Shown: in pieces, positions 1-8,492 of the stretch
Layout: each line of letters begins with the position of its first letter
How positions within the stretch are numbered: the first letter of the stretch is position 1
Origin: Bacteroides congonensis
GTDB lineage: Bacteria > Bacteroidota > Bacteroidia > Bacteroidales > Bacteroidaceae
Direction of reading: 5' to 3'
Assembly: GCF_900130125.1 (NCBI RefSeq)
Contig: NZ_FQXY01000011.1
Location: forward strand, 806,001-870,000
DNA: 64,000 bases
The notes under the pieces: generated by a model
Seen by the model: only the letters and a program-made list of their open reading frames with translations
Told to the model about the DNA's origin: nothing
Databases searched by the model: none
Translations under genes and position numbers: made by a program

Positions 1-368
1 CGGAAGCTATCGTGCGTAATGGAAATAAGCTGACGCAGGAAGCTGTCAACCTGTTGAATGACGTACGTACAAGAAGCCTTCCGGGCAAAGGGTATCAATT
101 GAGTGACTTTCCTGATGTAGAGACATTCCTGGATAAGTTGTTGGAAGAACGCGGGCATGAATTCTATATGGAGGGCGTGCGTCGTCAGGATTTGATCCGT
201 CATGGCAAGTTTATCGAATATGCAATAAAGAAAGCTGAATTTGCAGGCAAACCGACAGGTAAGATTGCTACTCAGGTAAACGGGCATTATAAATACGAAC
301 GGTTCCCTCTTCCACCGAAGGTTATTAATGAGGGGATGGGACTGATCGAACAAAATCCGGGATATTAA
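1..368 (+). CDS. SusD/RagB-like outer-membrane lipoprotein, C-terminal part (cut by window edge)
   Basis: This is the last ~120 residues of a SusD-family glycan-binding lipoprotein. The reading frame is open from base 3 and its start lies left of the window. The family's C-terminal signature is present: an ERGHEFYMEGVRRQDLIRHG stretch followed by RFPLPPKVINEG and the terminal NPGY. SusD proteins sit on the cell surface as the lid of a SusC TonB-dependent channel, so the partner susC is expected just upstream. The next gene starts 34 nt later and is a SusE-like lipoprotein, the normal susD-susE order. Family is certain; the glycan specificity cannot be read from this fragment. Confidence 0.93.
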   Translation, partial: EAIVRNGNKLTQEAVNLLNDVRTRSLPGKGYQLSDFPDVETFLDKLLEERGHEFYMEGVRRQDLIRHGKFIEYAIKKAEFAGKPTGKIATQVNGHYKYERFPLPPKVINEGMGLIEQNPGY

Positions 369-402
369 TCAGATGTTTTACTAATACATTAAAACATAGA
401 AG

Positions 403-1743
403 ATGAAAAATTTGAAAACTATTATAGGATTGGGGCTTTGCCTCATTTTGGGTGCTTGTGTTGAAAAGACAGAGGTGAAAGTCGATATACCGATGTCCGG
501 GGTTAATCTATCGGTACCTTCCAATCAAGCCTCTTTTGATTTGAATGATGTGGCGGATACATATCGTTTTTCATGGAGTGATGCGGGGCATGACTCATAC
601 ACAATACTTTTCAGCCCTAACAGTGTGTTTGAACCCTACTATGCGGTGGAGGCTGGTAGTACGACGCAAATAGAACTTTCACCGGATCAATTGGATATAG
701 CCATGTCTGCCTTGAACATGAGTGGTGAAGATATGCATACCATTTACTGGAGTGTGAAACCGACAGGAAAACTTGAGGTGGCGGCATCTGATATCCGTAC
801 AATCTCAATGAAACGTATGCATAACTTCCTGACTAAGCCGGAAGATGCCGGACGTTATGTCTTGAATGCGGATGCGCAGGACACGAAAGTGCAGTTCGAA
901 TGGGAAGAAAGGGGGGCTGCCGGACAAGGTTACGAATTATTGTTCTCAACGGATATGAACTTTGAAGACCCGTTGGTCATTGCGGCAGGTACGGAAAATA
1001 AGACAGAAGTGACACATGCGCAATTGCAGGCAGTGATTGAGGATTTGCATTTGAAGCTTTTCACTGCTTCGAAAGTTTATTGGAATGTCCGTAATAAGGC
1101 GACCGGTGAAAATGTATCCCGTATGTGTAAAAGTCTTGATTTGACAGGTATGATGATATTCAATGACAAACGGGGAGATGAAGTCGAAAGCTATCCTGTA
1201 AGAAGGATTGAATTTAGGGACGGTTCATCTCAGATTTGGTTGTGTGAGAATCTAAGGACAAAGAAGTATCCCGATGGTACGGATATAGAAGGGGAGAATA
1301 TTATACCTGCGTATAGGGGAGATAATGTTCCTCAGCCAACGGAAGAGATGGTGAGGTTATTTGGCGCTTATTATCCTCAGAATATAAAGAATAGTATTGT
1401 GCCCGAAGGATGGAGACTTCCGACACAAGCCGAATATGATGAACTTTTTGCGTTGGCAGGGATTAAATCGGCTAAATGCTATTGCATTATGTATTATGAT
1501 CCGTTGTTTTGGGGGGAATTGGGGGTTACGGAAGCACAAATCCCGACTTTTAATACTTGGGAGATGAACTTTATACCTGCCGGCCAGGGATGGACAGGCG
1601 GTGGTACGATAACAAATGCGATGGCGAGATATTGTTACCTTCTGACTTCCGACCAAACTGTGTCTTACCTGTTTGATGGTTATCAGACATTCCCGACGGG
1701 GTCAACTTTTGCTTCTGTGAGATTGATTTATAATGAAGATTAA
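403..1743 (+). CDS. SusE-like lipoprotein with C-terminal FISUMP domain
   Basis: Surface lipoprotein of 446 residues. A lipobox (LILGAC, Cys at about residue 19) follows a short hydrophobic signal. Residues ~35-260 contain two SusE-type Ig-like repeats, each with the YTILFS / YELLFS strand, the 'F..P' turn and the 'T...EVTHAQL' helix start. From ~265 the protein changes to a Fibrobacter-succinogenes-major-paralog (FISUMP) domain: WLCENLRTKKYPDGT, GAYYP and VPEGWRLPTQAEYDEL. By position it should be the SusE/F accessory glycan-binding protein of the PUL. The combination of SusE Ig domains and FISUMP is seen directly; glycan binding by the FISUMP part is inference. It is followed 11 nt later by the DUF4832-type gene. 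Confidence 0.85.
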   Translation: MKNLKTIIGLGLCLILGACVEKTEVKVDIPMSGVNLSVPSNQASFDLNDVADTYRFSWSDAGHDSYTILFSPNSVFEPYYAVEAGSTTQIELSPDQLDIAMSALNMSGEDMHTIYWSVKPTGKLEVAASDIRTISMKRMHNFLTKPEDAGRYVLNADAQDTKVQFEWEERGAAGQGYELLFSTDMNFEDPLVIAAGTENKTEVTHAQLQAVIEDLHLKLFTASKVYWNVRNKATGENVSRMCKSLDLTGMMIFNDKRGDEVESYPVRRIEFRDGSSQIWLCENLRTKKYPDGTDIEGENIIPAYRGDNVPQPTEEMVRLFGAYYPQNIKNSIVPEGWRLPTQAEYDELFALAGIKSAKCYCIMYYDPLFWGELGVTEAQIPTFNTWEMNFIPAGQGWTGGGTITNAMARYCYLLTSDQTVSYLFDGYQTFPTGSTFASVRLIYNED

Positions 1744-1754
1744 ACTTGGAAATT

Positions 1755-3260
1755 ATGAAAAGCTTGAGATATTTATTTTTGTTTGTATGTTCCGTGCTGG
1801 GTATGGCTTGCACGGATGAGGTAATGCTTTCTGCCGGTGAATATGTAGATTATAGCCGGGATTTGACGAAACTCGAAATTATTCCGATCAAGGCATTGGT
1901 TAATCCGGAAAGGGGGTATCATTTGGAGAGTAATTATTTTGTTGATAATTTGAAGAATCCCTGGCATGAGGGCAGTTGGGAGAGTTTTTGGATTCCCGAG
2001 ATTGAGCGGAAAAATAGCGCGAAGAATGATGGTGTAACCTTATCCCAATTATATCTTTATCTGACGCAGTATGTAGGTAAGGATTTGGATCAGGCGGCAT
2101 TTGATAATATGCAGATGTTGTTTGATGATACAAAGAGACTGGGATATAAGATACATTTGATATTCGCGTATGACCATAACGCCGGGGCGACGAATGTTCA
2201 GTTCACTGATATATTCAGACATCTTGAACAGTTGAAGCCTTTTATTCAAAAGAACATCGGTTTGATTGACCTTTGGCAAATGGGCTTTATAGGTGCGTGG
2301 GGAGAGGGTAACTCAACTCCGTTGAGAGATGATTGGACGAATAAGGGTAAGATGATAAAAGAAATCCTGAGTATGTATCCGGATCGTTTTATGACTTTGC
2401 GCTATCCTCGGCATATACATAATTTTCCAATGCTTACTGAGGCTGAGAAGGCACGTGTCGGCTATGCGAATGACTTCTTCACAGCTTCCGAACATCCGCT
2501 TGCACCGGACAATGACTATACTTTCGGTTCAGAAGATTATACAATTGTAGCCAATGCCAGCCCCTATGTGAAAGTACGTGCGGAGATTCCTTATAATGAA
2601 AATACCGAATGGGGATTGAGCAAGGAAATATCAGTTGTTAATACGATTAAGATATTGAAAGAGCATCATTACGATGCTTTGGATATTACGCAGAATAATG
2701 AATTGAATATTTATGCTTGGAAAAGTTATAAGATAAGTTCTGACTGGTGTCAGGATAATAAGATTCTTTTTGATGAAAGTTATTTCAAGGATGAAGAGGG
2801 TAATAAAGTGGCGCGTTCTGCCTATGAATTTATTCGTGATCACCTGGGCTATCGTCTTTATGTCAACTCTGAAGACGTATTGTTGCAAGCGGCAAATGGA
2901 AATTTGGACTTTGATATTCCCATACGTAATGTAGGTTTTGCTGCTATTAAAAATCCGCGGCCTGTATATATTGTATTGGCGGATGAAAGTAACCGTGTTG
3001 TTTTTAAAGAGAAACTTGATGTTAGTCCAAGAGATTGGCAACCCTATGATGTGGAGACGAAAGAGTACAAATCTTTGGTGCATCACATTAAGGGTAGTGT
3101 CGCACCGGGTATATCTGGCAAATATAAAGTCGGATTATGGTTGCCGGATCCTACTGAATTGTTGCAGTTGCTTCCTGAATACGCGGTTCGGTTCGCTAAT
3201 ACGGAAATAATTGAAGATACGCAGTACCGTATAAATGTGATAGGTGAAGTTACATTCTAA
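1755..3260 (+). CDS. DUF4874/DUF4832-type PUL lipoprotein
   Basis: 501-residue lipoprotein. ATG at 1755 is chosen over an in-frame TTG at 1746 because it directly precedes the signal MKSLRYLFLF...LGMAC (lipobox Cys at about residue 19). The N-terminal part contains NPERGYHLESNYF, the hallmark I associate with DUF4874. The middle contains IDLWQMGFIGAWGEGN and the C-terminal half resembles DUF4832, a TIM-barrel-like region followed by a beta-sandwich. Such proteins recur in Bacteroides PULs and look glycosidase-like, but I know of no demonstrated activity. Co-directional with SusD/SusE and probably in their transcript. Function unknown beyond surface glycan handling. Confidence 0.75.
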   Translation: MKSLRYLFLFVCSVLGMACTDEVMLSAGEYVDYSRDLTKLEIIPIKALVNPERGYHLESNYFVDNLKNPWHEGSWESFWIPEIERKNSAKNDGVTLSQLYLYLTQYVGKDLDQAAFDNMQMLFDDTKRLGYKIHLIFAYDHNAGATNVQFTDIFRHLEQLKPFIQKNIGLIDLWQMGFIGAWGEGNSTPLRDDWTNKGKMIKEILSMYPDRFMTLRYPRHIHNFPMLTEAEKARVGYANDFFTASEHPLAPDNDYTFGSEDYTIVANASPYVKVRAEIPYNENTEWGLSKEISVVNTIKILKEHHYDALDITQNNELNIYAWKSYKISSDWCQDNKILFDESYFKDEEGNKVARSAYEFIRDHLGYRLYVNSEDVLLQAANGNLDFDIPIRNVGFAAIKNPRPVYIVLADESNRVVFKEKLDVSPRDWQPYDVETKEYKSLVHHIKGSVAPGISGKYKVGLWLPDPTELLQLLPEYAVRFANTEIIEDTQYRINVIGEVTF

Positions 3261-3290
3261 AACAATAGGATAATTTTATTTATAATGTCT

Positions 3291-3330
3291 ATGAAGGAAG
3301 TTCTTCAAAATGTCGGGGGACTTTCTTCAT
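3291..3330 (+). terminator. Hairpin between DUF4832 gene and GH35 gene
   Basis: An 11-bp stem with one G-U pair (arms 3291-3301 and 3320-3330) sits 30 nt after the DUF4832 stop. It is followed by A-rich rather than T-rich DNA, so on the plus strand it is at best a weak terminator. It may separate the SusCD transcript from the glycosidases or protect the 3' end. Confidence 0.35.
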
Positions 3331-3368
3331 AAGAAAAAGATTGTATAAGTTACTACAATTTCATACTG

Positions 3369-5693
3369 ATGAATAAACAGCAAAAACGATATTGGATTAT
3401 ATACTTATTAGTGCCATTTCTGATTTTGGGCTGTTCTGCCCCCACAGAGCGTGTTAAAATAGAAAATGGCACTTTTAATATCAACGGGAAGAATGTGCAA
3501 CTGATTTGCGGAGAAATGCACTATCCCCGTATTCCACGCGAGTATTGGCGTGACCGTCTGCATAGGGCACGTGCAATGGGGTTGAACACTGTCTCTGCCT
3601 ATGTCTTCTGGAATTTCCACGAACGCCAGCCGGGTGAGTTTGACTTTAGCGGGCAGGCGGATATTGCAGAATTTATCCGTACGGCACAGGAAGAAGGACT
3701 GTATGTCATTCTTCGTCCCGGCCCGTATGTGTGTGCAGAATGGGATTTTGGCGGCTACCCTTCGTGGCTACTAAAAGAAAAGGAGTTGACATATCGCAGT
3801 AAAGACCCGCGTTTTCTGTCCTATTGTGAAAGATACATTAAGGAACTGGGTAAGCAACTGGCTCCCTTGACCATCAATAATGGTGGTAATATTATAATGG
3901 TGCAGGTGGAGAACGAATATGGTTCGTATGCGGCTGACAAAGAATACCTTACTGCAATTCGAGATATGATTAAAGATGCCGGATTTAATGTCCCGTTATT
4001 TACCTGTGACGGCGGCGGACAAGTAGAGGCAGGGCATATTGACGGTGCATTACCTACGCTGAACGGTGTGTTTGGTGAAGACATTTTTAAAGTAGTAGAT
4101 AAATATCACAAAGGCGGCCCTTATTTTGTGGCGGAATTCTATCCGGCTTGGTTTGATGAATGGGGAAGACACCATTCGTCTGTTGCTTATGAGCGTCCTG
4201 CCGAACAATTGGACTGGATGCTGAGTCACGGAGTATCTGTCAGTATGTATATGTTTCATGGTGGAACAAATTTTTGGTACACGAATGGAGCCAATACCGG
4301 AGGCGGTTATCAACCTCAACCGACAAGCTATGATTATGACGCCCCTTTGGGTGAATGGGGGAATTGCTATCCCAAATACCATGCATTCAGGGAAGTGATT
4401 CAAAAATACTTGCCCGAGGGAACCGTATTGCCGGAAATCCCTGCCGATAATCCGACTACCACCTTCGCAACAGTCGAATTAAAGGAAAGTGCTCCCCTGA
4501 CTACGGCTTTCCATCAAACTACACAGTCGGAAGAGGTTCTGTCAATGGAAGACTTAGGCATTGATTTCGGATACATTCATTATCAGACAACCATTCAAAA
4601 AGCAGGGAAGCATAAACTTATCATACAGGATTTACGTGACTATGCAGTTATCCTGATAGATGGCAAGCAAGTAGCCAGTTTGGATCGTCGTTACAATCAG
4701 AATAGCGTAACGCTGAATGTTCCGAAAGTGCCTGCAACTTTAGAAATACTTGTCGAGAATACCGGTCGTGTGAATTACGGCCCTGATATACTATTCAATC
4801 GTAAAGGTATCACCAGCCAAGTTTTGTGGGGCGATGAAAAACTGACCGGATGGTCTATTACTCCGTTACCTTTATATAAAGAAAAAGTGTCGGAAATAGA
4901 ATTTGATAAAACAATCAAAGGTGTCCCGGCTTTCCACAAAGGAATATTCACCATTCAGAAGAAAGGCGACTGTTTTATAGATATGAGCCAGTGGGGGAAA
5001 GGGGCAGTTTGGGTTAATGGCAAATCACTTGGACGCTTTTGGAACATCGGCCCTCAACAAACGCTATATCTGCCTGCTCCCTGGTTGAAAGAAGGAGAAA
5101 ATGAGATCGTAGTCTTTGAAATGGAAGATACAGGCAATCGTACCTTGCAAGGATTGGAGCAACCTATCCTGGATAGTTTGGGCATAGACAAGAACTATCA
5201 GAAAGGACAGCGTCGTACAAGACTAGGCACTCCGATTCTGGAAGACGGTGACATCGCATTGAAAACTACTTTGCAAGAAACCAATGAATGGCAGCCATTT
5301 GATTTCCCTGTTGCAACTACCCTTCGTCACTTCTGCATCGAGACACTATCTTCTTACACGGAAGATAACCAAGCCTGCATTTCAGAAATCGAACTGATAG
5401 ACGATAAAGGACAACCGATTGATAAGAAAAAATGGGAAGTCATCTATGTGAGCAGCGAACAGGCGGATAAGAATTTAGGAATAGCAGAGAATCTGTTTGA
5501 CGGAGATATATCTTCCTTTTGGCATACGGATGCAAGCGCAGAACCCGATCATCCTCACCGTATTATCGTTGATATGAAAGAAATATATAAAGTTTCAGCC
5601 ATCCGCTTCAAAGTTCGTAAAGGTTCATTCCTATCAGGAAAAGTAAAAGACGTAACCATCTATGGTCGTCCGCAATTCTTCTTGTTCCATTGA
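3369..5693 (+). CDS. GH35 beta-galactosidase, lipoprotein, with C-terminal discoidin-like domain
   Basis: 774 residues, lipoprotein signal ending FLILGC (Cys at ~22). The GH35 barrel spans ~30-345. It carries the entry motif GEMHYPRIPREYW, the acid/base motif VQVENEYG (Glu183) and the nucleophile motif AEFYPAWFDEWG (Glu256), placed as in characterised GH35 enzymes. Galactose-binding-like beta sandwiches follow (~400-600; GKGAVWVNGKSLGRFW), then an F5/8-type C (discoidin) domain from ~630 (FDGDISSFWHTD). It should release terminal beta-galactose from glycans, in the periplasm or at the surface. It lies 71 nt upstream of the GH89 gene; together they fit glycans in which alpha-GlcNAc caps galactose. 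Confidence 0.93.
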   Translation: MNKQQKRYWIIYLLVPFLILGCSAPTERVKIENGTFNINGKNVQLICGEMHYPRIPREYWRDRLHRARAMGLNTVSAYVFWNFHERQPGEFDFSGQADIAEFIRTAQEEGLYVILRPGPYVCAEWDFGGYPSWLLKEKELTYRSKDPRFLSYCERYIKELGKQLAPLTINNGGNIIMVQVENEYGSYAADKEYLTAIRDMIKDAGFNVPLFTCDGGGQVEAGHIDGALPTLNGVFGEDIFKVVDKYHKGGPYFVAEFYPAWFDEWGRHHSSVAYERPAEQLDWMLSHGVSVSMYMFHGGTNFWYTNGANTGGGYQPQPTSYDYDAPLGEWGNCYPKYHAFREVIQKYLPEGTVLPEIPADNPTTTFATVELKESAPLTTAFHQTTQSEEVLSMEDLGIDFGYIHYQTTIQKAGKHKLIIQDLRDYAVILIDGKQVASLDRRYNQNSVTLNVPKVPATLEILVENTGRVNYGPDILFNRKGITSQVLWGDEKLTGWSITPLPLYKEKVSEIEFDKTIKGVPAFHKGIFTIQKKGDCFIDMSQWGKGAVWVNGKSLGRFWNIGPQQTLYLPAPWLKEGENEIVVFEMEDTGNRTLQGLEQPILDSLGIDKNYQKGQRRTRLGTPILEDGDIALKTTLQETNEWQPFDFPVATTLRHFCIETLSSYTEDNQACISEIELIDDKGQPIDKKKWEVIYVSSEQADKNLGIAENLFDGDISSFWHTDASAEPDHPHRIIVDMKEIYKVSAIRFKVRKGSFLSGKVKDVTIYGRPQFFLFH

Positions 5694-5734
5694 TTAAAAT
5701 GTGACTGATTGAAAAGAATCCGATTCTTATTTAC

Positions 5735-5742
5735 TATATTTG
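5735..5742 (+). promoter_or_regulatory. Candidate -7 promoter element upstream of GH89
   Basis: TATATTTG matches the Bacteroides -7 consensus TAnnTTTG, 22 nt before the GH89 ATG. No clear TTTG lies at the -33 position, so an independent GH89 promoter is only possible. Confidence 0.35.
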
Positions 5743-5764
5743 AAGCATTAAAAACAACAACACT

Positions 5765-7888
5765 ATGCAAATGCGCTTTTTGTTAACTTTATTACTCGGA
5801 ACTATAATGTTATGCAGCTGTCAGTCAGGACAACTGCCAGTCAATTCTTTAGCAGATCGTGTGACGGAAGGTACTTCGAAAGACCGGATTCTTTTCCAAC
5901 TCATTGTTGACGAGAATAATCCCTCGAAAGATTACTTTGAAATATCTTCCAAAGACGATAAAGTCCTGATAACCGGAAACTCCGACATTTCTTTGTCCAC
6001 CGGACTGAACTGGTATCTGAAATACGTAGCCGGTATCCATCTCTCCTGGAATAATCCGTCTCAAAAATTGCCGGAAGTATTACCGCTTCCACAAGAGAAA
6101 ATTCGCAAGGAGACATCTATGCAAAGCAGATATTACCTGAACTATTGTACCTATTCCTACTCCATGGCCTTTTGGGATTGGGAGCGTTGGGAGAAGGAAA
6201 TAGACTGGATGGCAATGCACGGAATCAATATGCCTTTGAGCATTACCGGAATGGAAGTCGTTTGGTACAACCTGCTGAAACGTTTGGGGTATACCACAGA
6301 AGAGGTCAATGAATTTATTTCCGGCCCGGCTTTTATGGCCTGGTGGCAGATGAATAATTTGGAAGGATGGGGTGGCCCGAATCCGGATAGTTGGTATCAG
6401 CAGCAGGAAGTACTTCAAAAGAAGATCATATCCCGTATGCGTGAACTGGGCATAGAACCTGTATTCCCCGGATATTCCGGGATGGTTCCCCGCAACATTG
6501 GTGAGAAACTGGGCTATCAGATTGCCGACCCCGGCAAATGGTGTGGCTTCCCCCGTCCGGCTTTCCTTTCTACGGAAGATGAACACTTTGATTCTTTCGC
6601 TGCCATGTATTACGAAGAACTGGAAAAACTGTATGGAAAAGCCAAATATTATAGCATGGATCCCTTCCATGAAGGAGGTAATACGGAAGGGGTGGACTTG
6701 GCGAAAGCCGGAACATCCATCATGGCAGCAATGAAGAAAGTGAATCCGGAAGCCGTTTGGGTGATTCAGGCATGGCAGGCGAATCCTCGGGAAGAAATGA
6801 TTTCTTCCCTCAATCAGGGAGACTTGATGGTGTTGGATTTATATAGCGAGAAACGTCCGCAATGGGGTGACCCGAATTCTGAGTGGGTTCGCGAGAAAGG
6901 CTTCGGCAAACATGACTGGCTCTATTGTATGTTGTTGAACTTCGGTGGAAATGTAGGCTTGCACGGTCGGATGGATCAATTGATAAGCGGATACTATGAC
7001 GCGTGTGTACATGCCAATGGGAAAACATTGCGTGGAGTAGGGGCAACTCCCGAAGGGATTGAGAACAATCCGGTGATGTTCGAACTGCTTTATGAACTTC
7101 CTTGGCGTGAAGAGCGGTTCTCTTCCGATGAATGGCTGCAAGGCTATTTGAAGGCGCGTTATGGCGGAGACATTCTGCCGGAAGTGGCAGAAGCCTGGCG
7201 TGCATTGGAACATACCGTTTACAATGCTCCTAAAAACCATCAGGGTGAAGGAACGATTGAGTCCTTGTTGTGTGCCCGTCCGGGATTCCATCTGGACAGG
7301 ACATCTACATGGGGATATTCCAAGCTGTTCTATTCTCCGGACTCAACGGCAAAAGCGGCTGACCTGCTGCTTACTGTTGCCGATCGCTATAAAGGAAACA
7401 ACAACTTTGAATATGACTTGGTGGATATTGTACGTCAGAGTAATGCTGACAAAGGGAATATGTTACTCGAAGAAATATCCCGAAGCTATGACCGGAAAGA
7501 CAAAGAGAATTTCCGGAAACAGACACGGCAATTCCTTGAACTCATTCTCTCGCAAGACAGCTTATTGTCTACCCGGAAAGAGTTCTCCGTATCTTCTTGG
7601 CTGACTGCTGCACGTTCTTTAGGTACTACCGACGCAGAAAAGAAACTCTACGAATGGAACGCCTCTGCCTTAATCACAGTTTGGGGTGATAGTATCGCTG
7701 CCAATCAGGGTGGTTTGCATGATTATTCTCATCGTGAATGGAGTGGTCTTTTGAAAGATTTGTATTATCCGCGTTGGAAAGTTTTCTTTGAGCAGAAACA
7801 GCAGGAACTGGACGGTAAATCTGCCGGTGAAGCGATTAATTTCTATGGAATGGAGAAAGCCTGGGCGGAGAAATCTCATGGATATTGA
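5765..7888 (+). CDS. GH89 alpha-N-acetylglucosaminidase, lipoprotein
   Basis: 707 residues, close to the usual length of bacterial GH89 / NAGLU-like enzymes. Lipoprotein signal ends IMLCSC. GH89 motifs run through the protein: YYLNYCTYSYSMAFWDW and WMAMHGINMPLSITGMEVVW near residues 120-165, FPGYSGMVP, DPFHEGG (Glu303, the likely acid/base by analogy to human NAGLU) and TPEGIENNP. The family hydrolyses terminal alpha-linked GlcNAc, for example from gastric mucin O-glycans or heparan-type chains. With no sulfatases or polysaccharide lyases in view, a mucin-type alpha-GlcNAc-1,4-Gal target is more plausible. It is the last PUL gene; ~600 nt of repeat-rich, gene-free DNA follows. Confidence 0.92.
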   Translation: MQMRFLLTLLLGTIMLCSCQSGQLPVNSLADRVTEGTSKDRILFQLIVDENNPSKDYFEISSKDDKVLITGNSDISLSTGLNWYLKYVAGIHLSWNNPSQKLPEVLPLPQEKIRKETSMQSRYYLNYCTYSYSMAFWDWERWEKEIDWMAMHGINMPLSITGMEVVWYNLLKRLGYTTEEVNEFISGPAFMAWWQMNNLEGWGGPNPDSWYQQQEVLQKKIISRMRELGIEPVFPGYSGMVPRNIGEKLGYQIADPGKWCGFPRPAFLSTEDEHFDSFAAMYYEELEKLYGKAKYYSMDPFHEGGNTEGVDLAKAGTSIMAAMKKVNPEAVWVIQAWQANPREEMISSLNQGDLMVLDLYSEKRPQWGDPNSEWVREKGFGKHDWLYCMLLNFGGNVGLHGRMDQLISGYYDACVHANGKTLRGVGATPEGIENNPVMFELLYELPWREERFSSDEWLQGYLKARYGGDILPEVAEAWRALEHTVYNAPKNHQGEGTIESLLCARPGFHLDRTSTWGYSKLFYSPDSTAKAADLLLTVADRYKGNNNFEYDLVDIVRQSNADKGNMLLEEISRSYDRKDKENFRKQTRQFLELILSQDSLLSTRKEFSVSSWLTAARSLGTTDAEKKLYEWNASALITVWGDSIAANQGGLHDYSHREWSGLLKDLYYPRWKVFFEQKQQELDGKSAGEAINFYGMEKAWAEKSHGY

Positions 7889-7965
7889 GTAAAAGTATGG
7901 GATAGTGACAATTTATTCTTATACTCTTATTAAGGGTTCATCGGATTCATCTTGTCGCTAAAATG

Positions 7966-8041
7966 CCGATGAATAAGGAAATATAGGGTGAAAGGGAAGA
8001 GATAATTCCGGTTGGAACCATTCTTCACGCTTTCACCTTTG
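7966..8041 (+). repeat. Left arm of long imperfect inverted repeat
   Basis: Starts CCGATGAATAAGGAAATA and ends CTTCACGCTTTCACCTTT. The reverse complement of 8341-8414 begins CCGATGAATAAAGACATA and ends TTCACCGCTTTCACCT. Similarity extends, with gaps, along ~75 nt. Confidence 0.7.
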
Positions 8042-8050
8042 TTTTTGCTA

Positions 8051-8134
8051 TATGCTATGAGCTAATTCAATTATGCTATAAGCAAAAAGAAATATGCTAT
8101 AAGCTAAAAGAAATTAGGTAATAGCAAATCATCT
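8051..8134 (+). repeat. Degenerate tandem array, 4 x 21 nt
   Basis: Units begin at 8051, 8072, 8093 and 8114. The first three share TATGCTATRAGC and an A-rich tail; the fourth (TTAGGTAATAGC) is more diverged. There is no protein-coding sense and no spacer, so it is not a CRISPR. Confidence 0.7.
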
Positions 8135-8145
8135 ATCAAATTAGG

Positions 8146-8233
8146 GCATTAACAGTTGGGTTGCCAAGCATTAACAGTTGAGTTGTCAAGTATTAATAGC
8201 TTAATTATCAGGTAGTACTACTTGATATATTGA
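8146..8233 (+). repeat. Degenerate tandem array, 4 x 22 nt
   Basis: Units begin at 8146, 8168, 8190 and 8212. The first two are nearly identical (GCATTAACAGTTGRGTTG), the third is GTATTAATAGCTTAATTA and the fourth is weakly related. It is exactly in phase with the next array. Confidence 0.75.
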
Positions 8234-8321
8234 GTATATATAGCTGGCGTGTTGGATCTATATGCCCACCATCTCAGCTATATATGTCCACCTTCTTGGA
8301 TCTATATGTCCAATAGACACT
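8234..8321 (+). repeat. Degenerate tandem array, 4 x 22 nt (CTATATGTCCA family)
   Basis: Units begin at 8234, 8256, 8278 and 8300 and share CTATATGYCCA or a close variant. The same unit type appears in the array at 37302-37389. Confidence 0.75.
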
Positions 8322-8340
8322 GCAAGCGAAGCGATAATGA

Positions 8341-8414
8341 AGGTGAAAGCGGTGAAGGGTGATTCTTTCTTGGTTTTACCCTTTGCCTTCACCCGCTATG
8401 TCTTTATTCATCGG
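8341..8414 (-). repeat. Right arm of long imperfect inverted repeat
   Basis: Pairs with 7966-8041. It reads inward on the minus strand from CCGATGAATAAAGACATA, so the arms could form a long cruciform or stem around the arrays. Confidence 0.7.
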
Positions 8415-8492
8415 TCTTTCAGTAATAAGGTGAAGCGGTGAACCACCGGTTAAGAATGTAGGGGGATTTTTTTGATATGTATCGAAATTATC

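Larger units (their letters stand above)
7889..8492. other. Gene-free interval with an inverted-repeat-bounded repeat element
   Basis: No credible coding region is seen. An imperfect inverted repeat of ~75 nt (left 7966-8041, right 8341-8414) encloses three consecutive degenerate tandem arrays (8051-8134, 8146-8233, 8234-8321). The outer ends of the inverted repeat begin with CCGATGAATAA read inward from both sides. The interval separates the PUL end from a convergent hypothetical gene. Confidence 0.75.

Noticed and set aside
8051..8321. CRISPR array
   Set aside because: Units are contiguous, degenerate and 21-22 nt with no spacers, and no cas genes are present.
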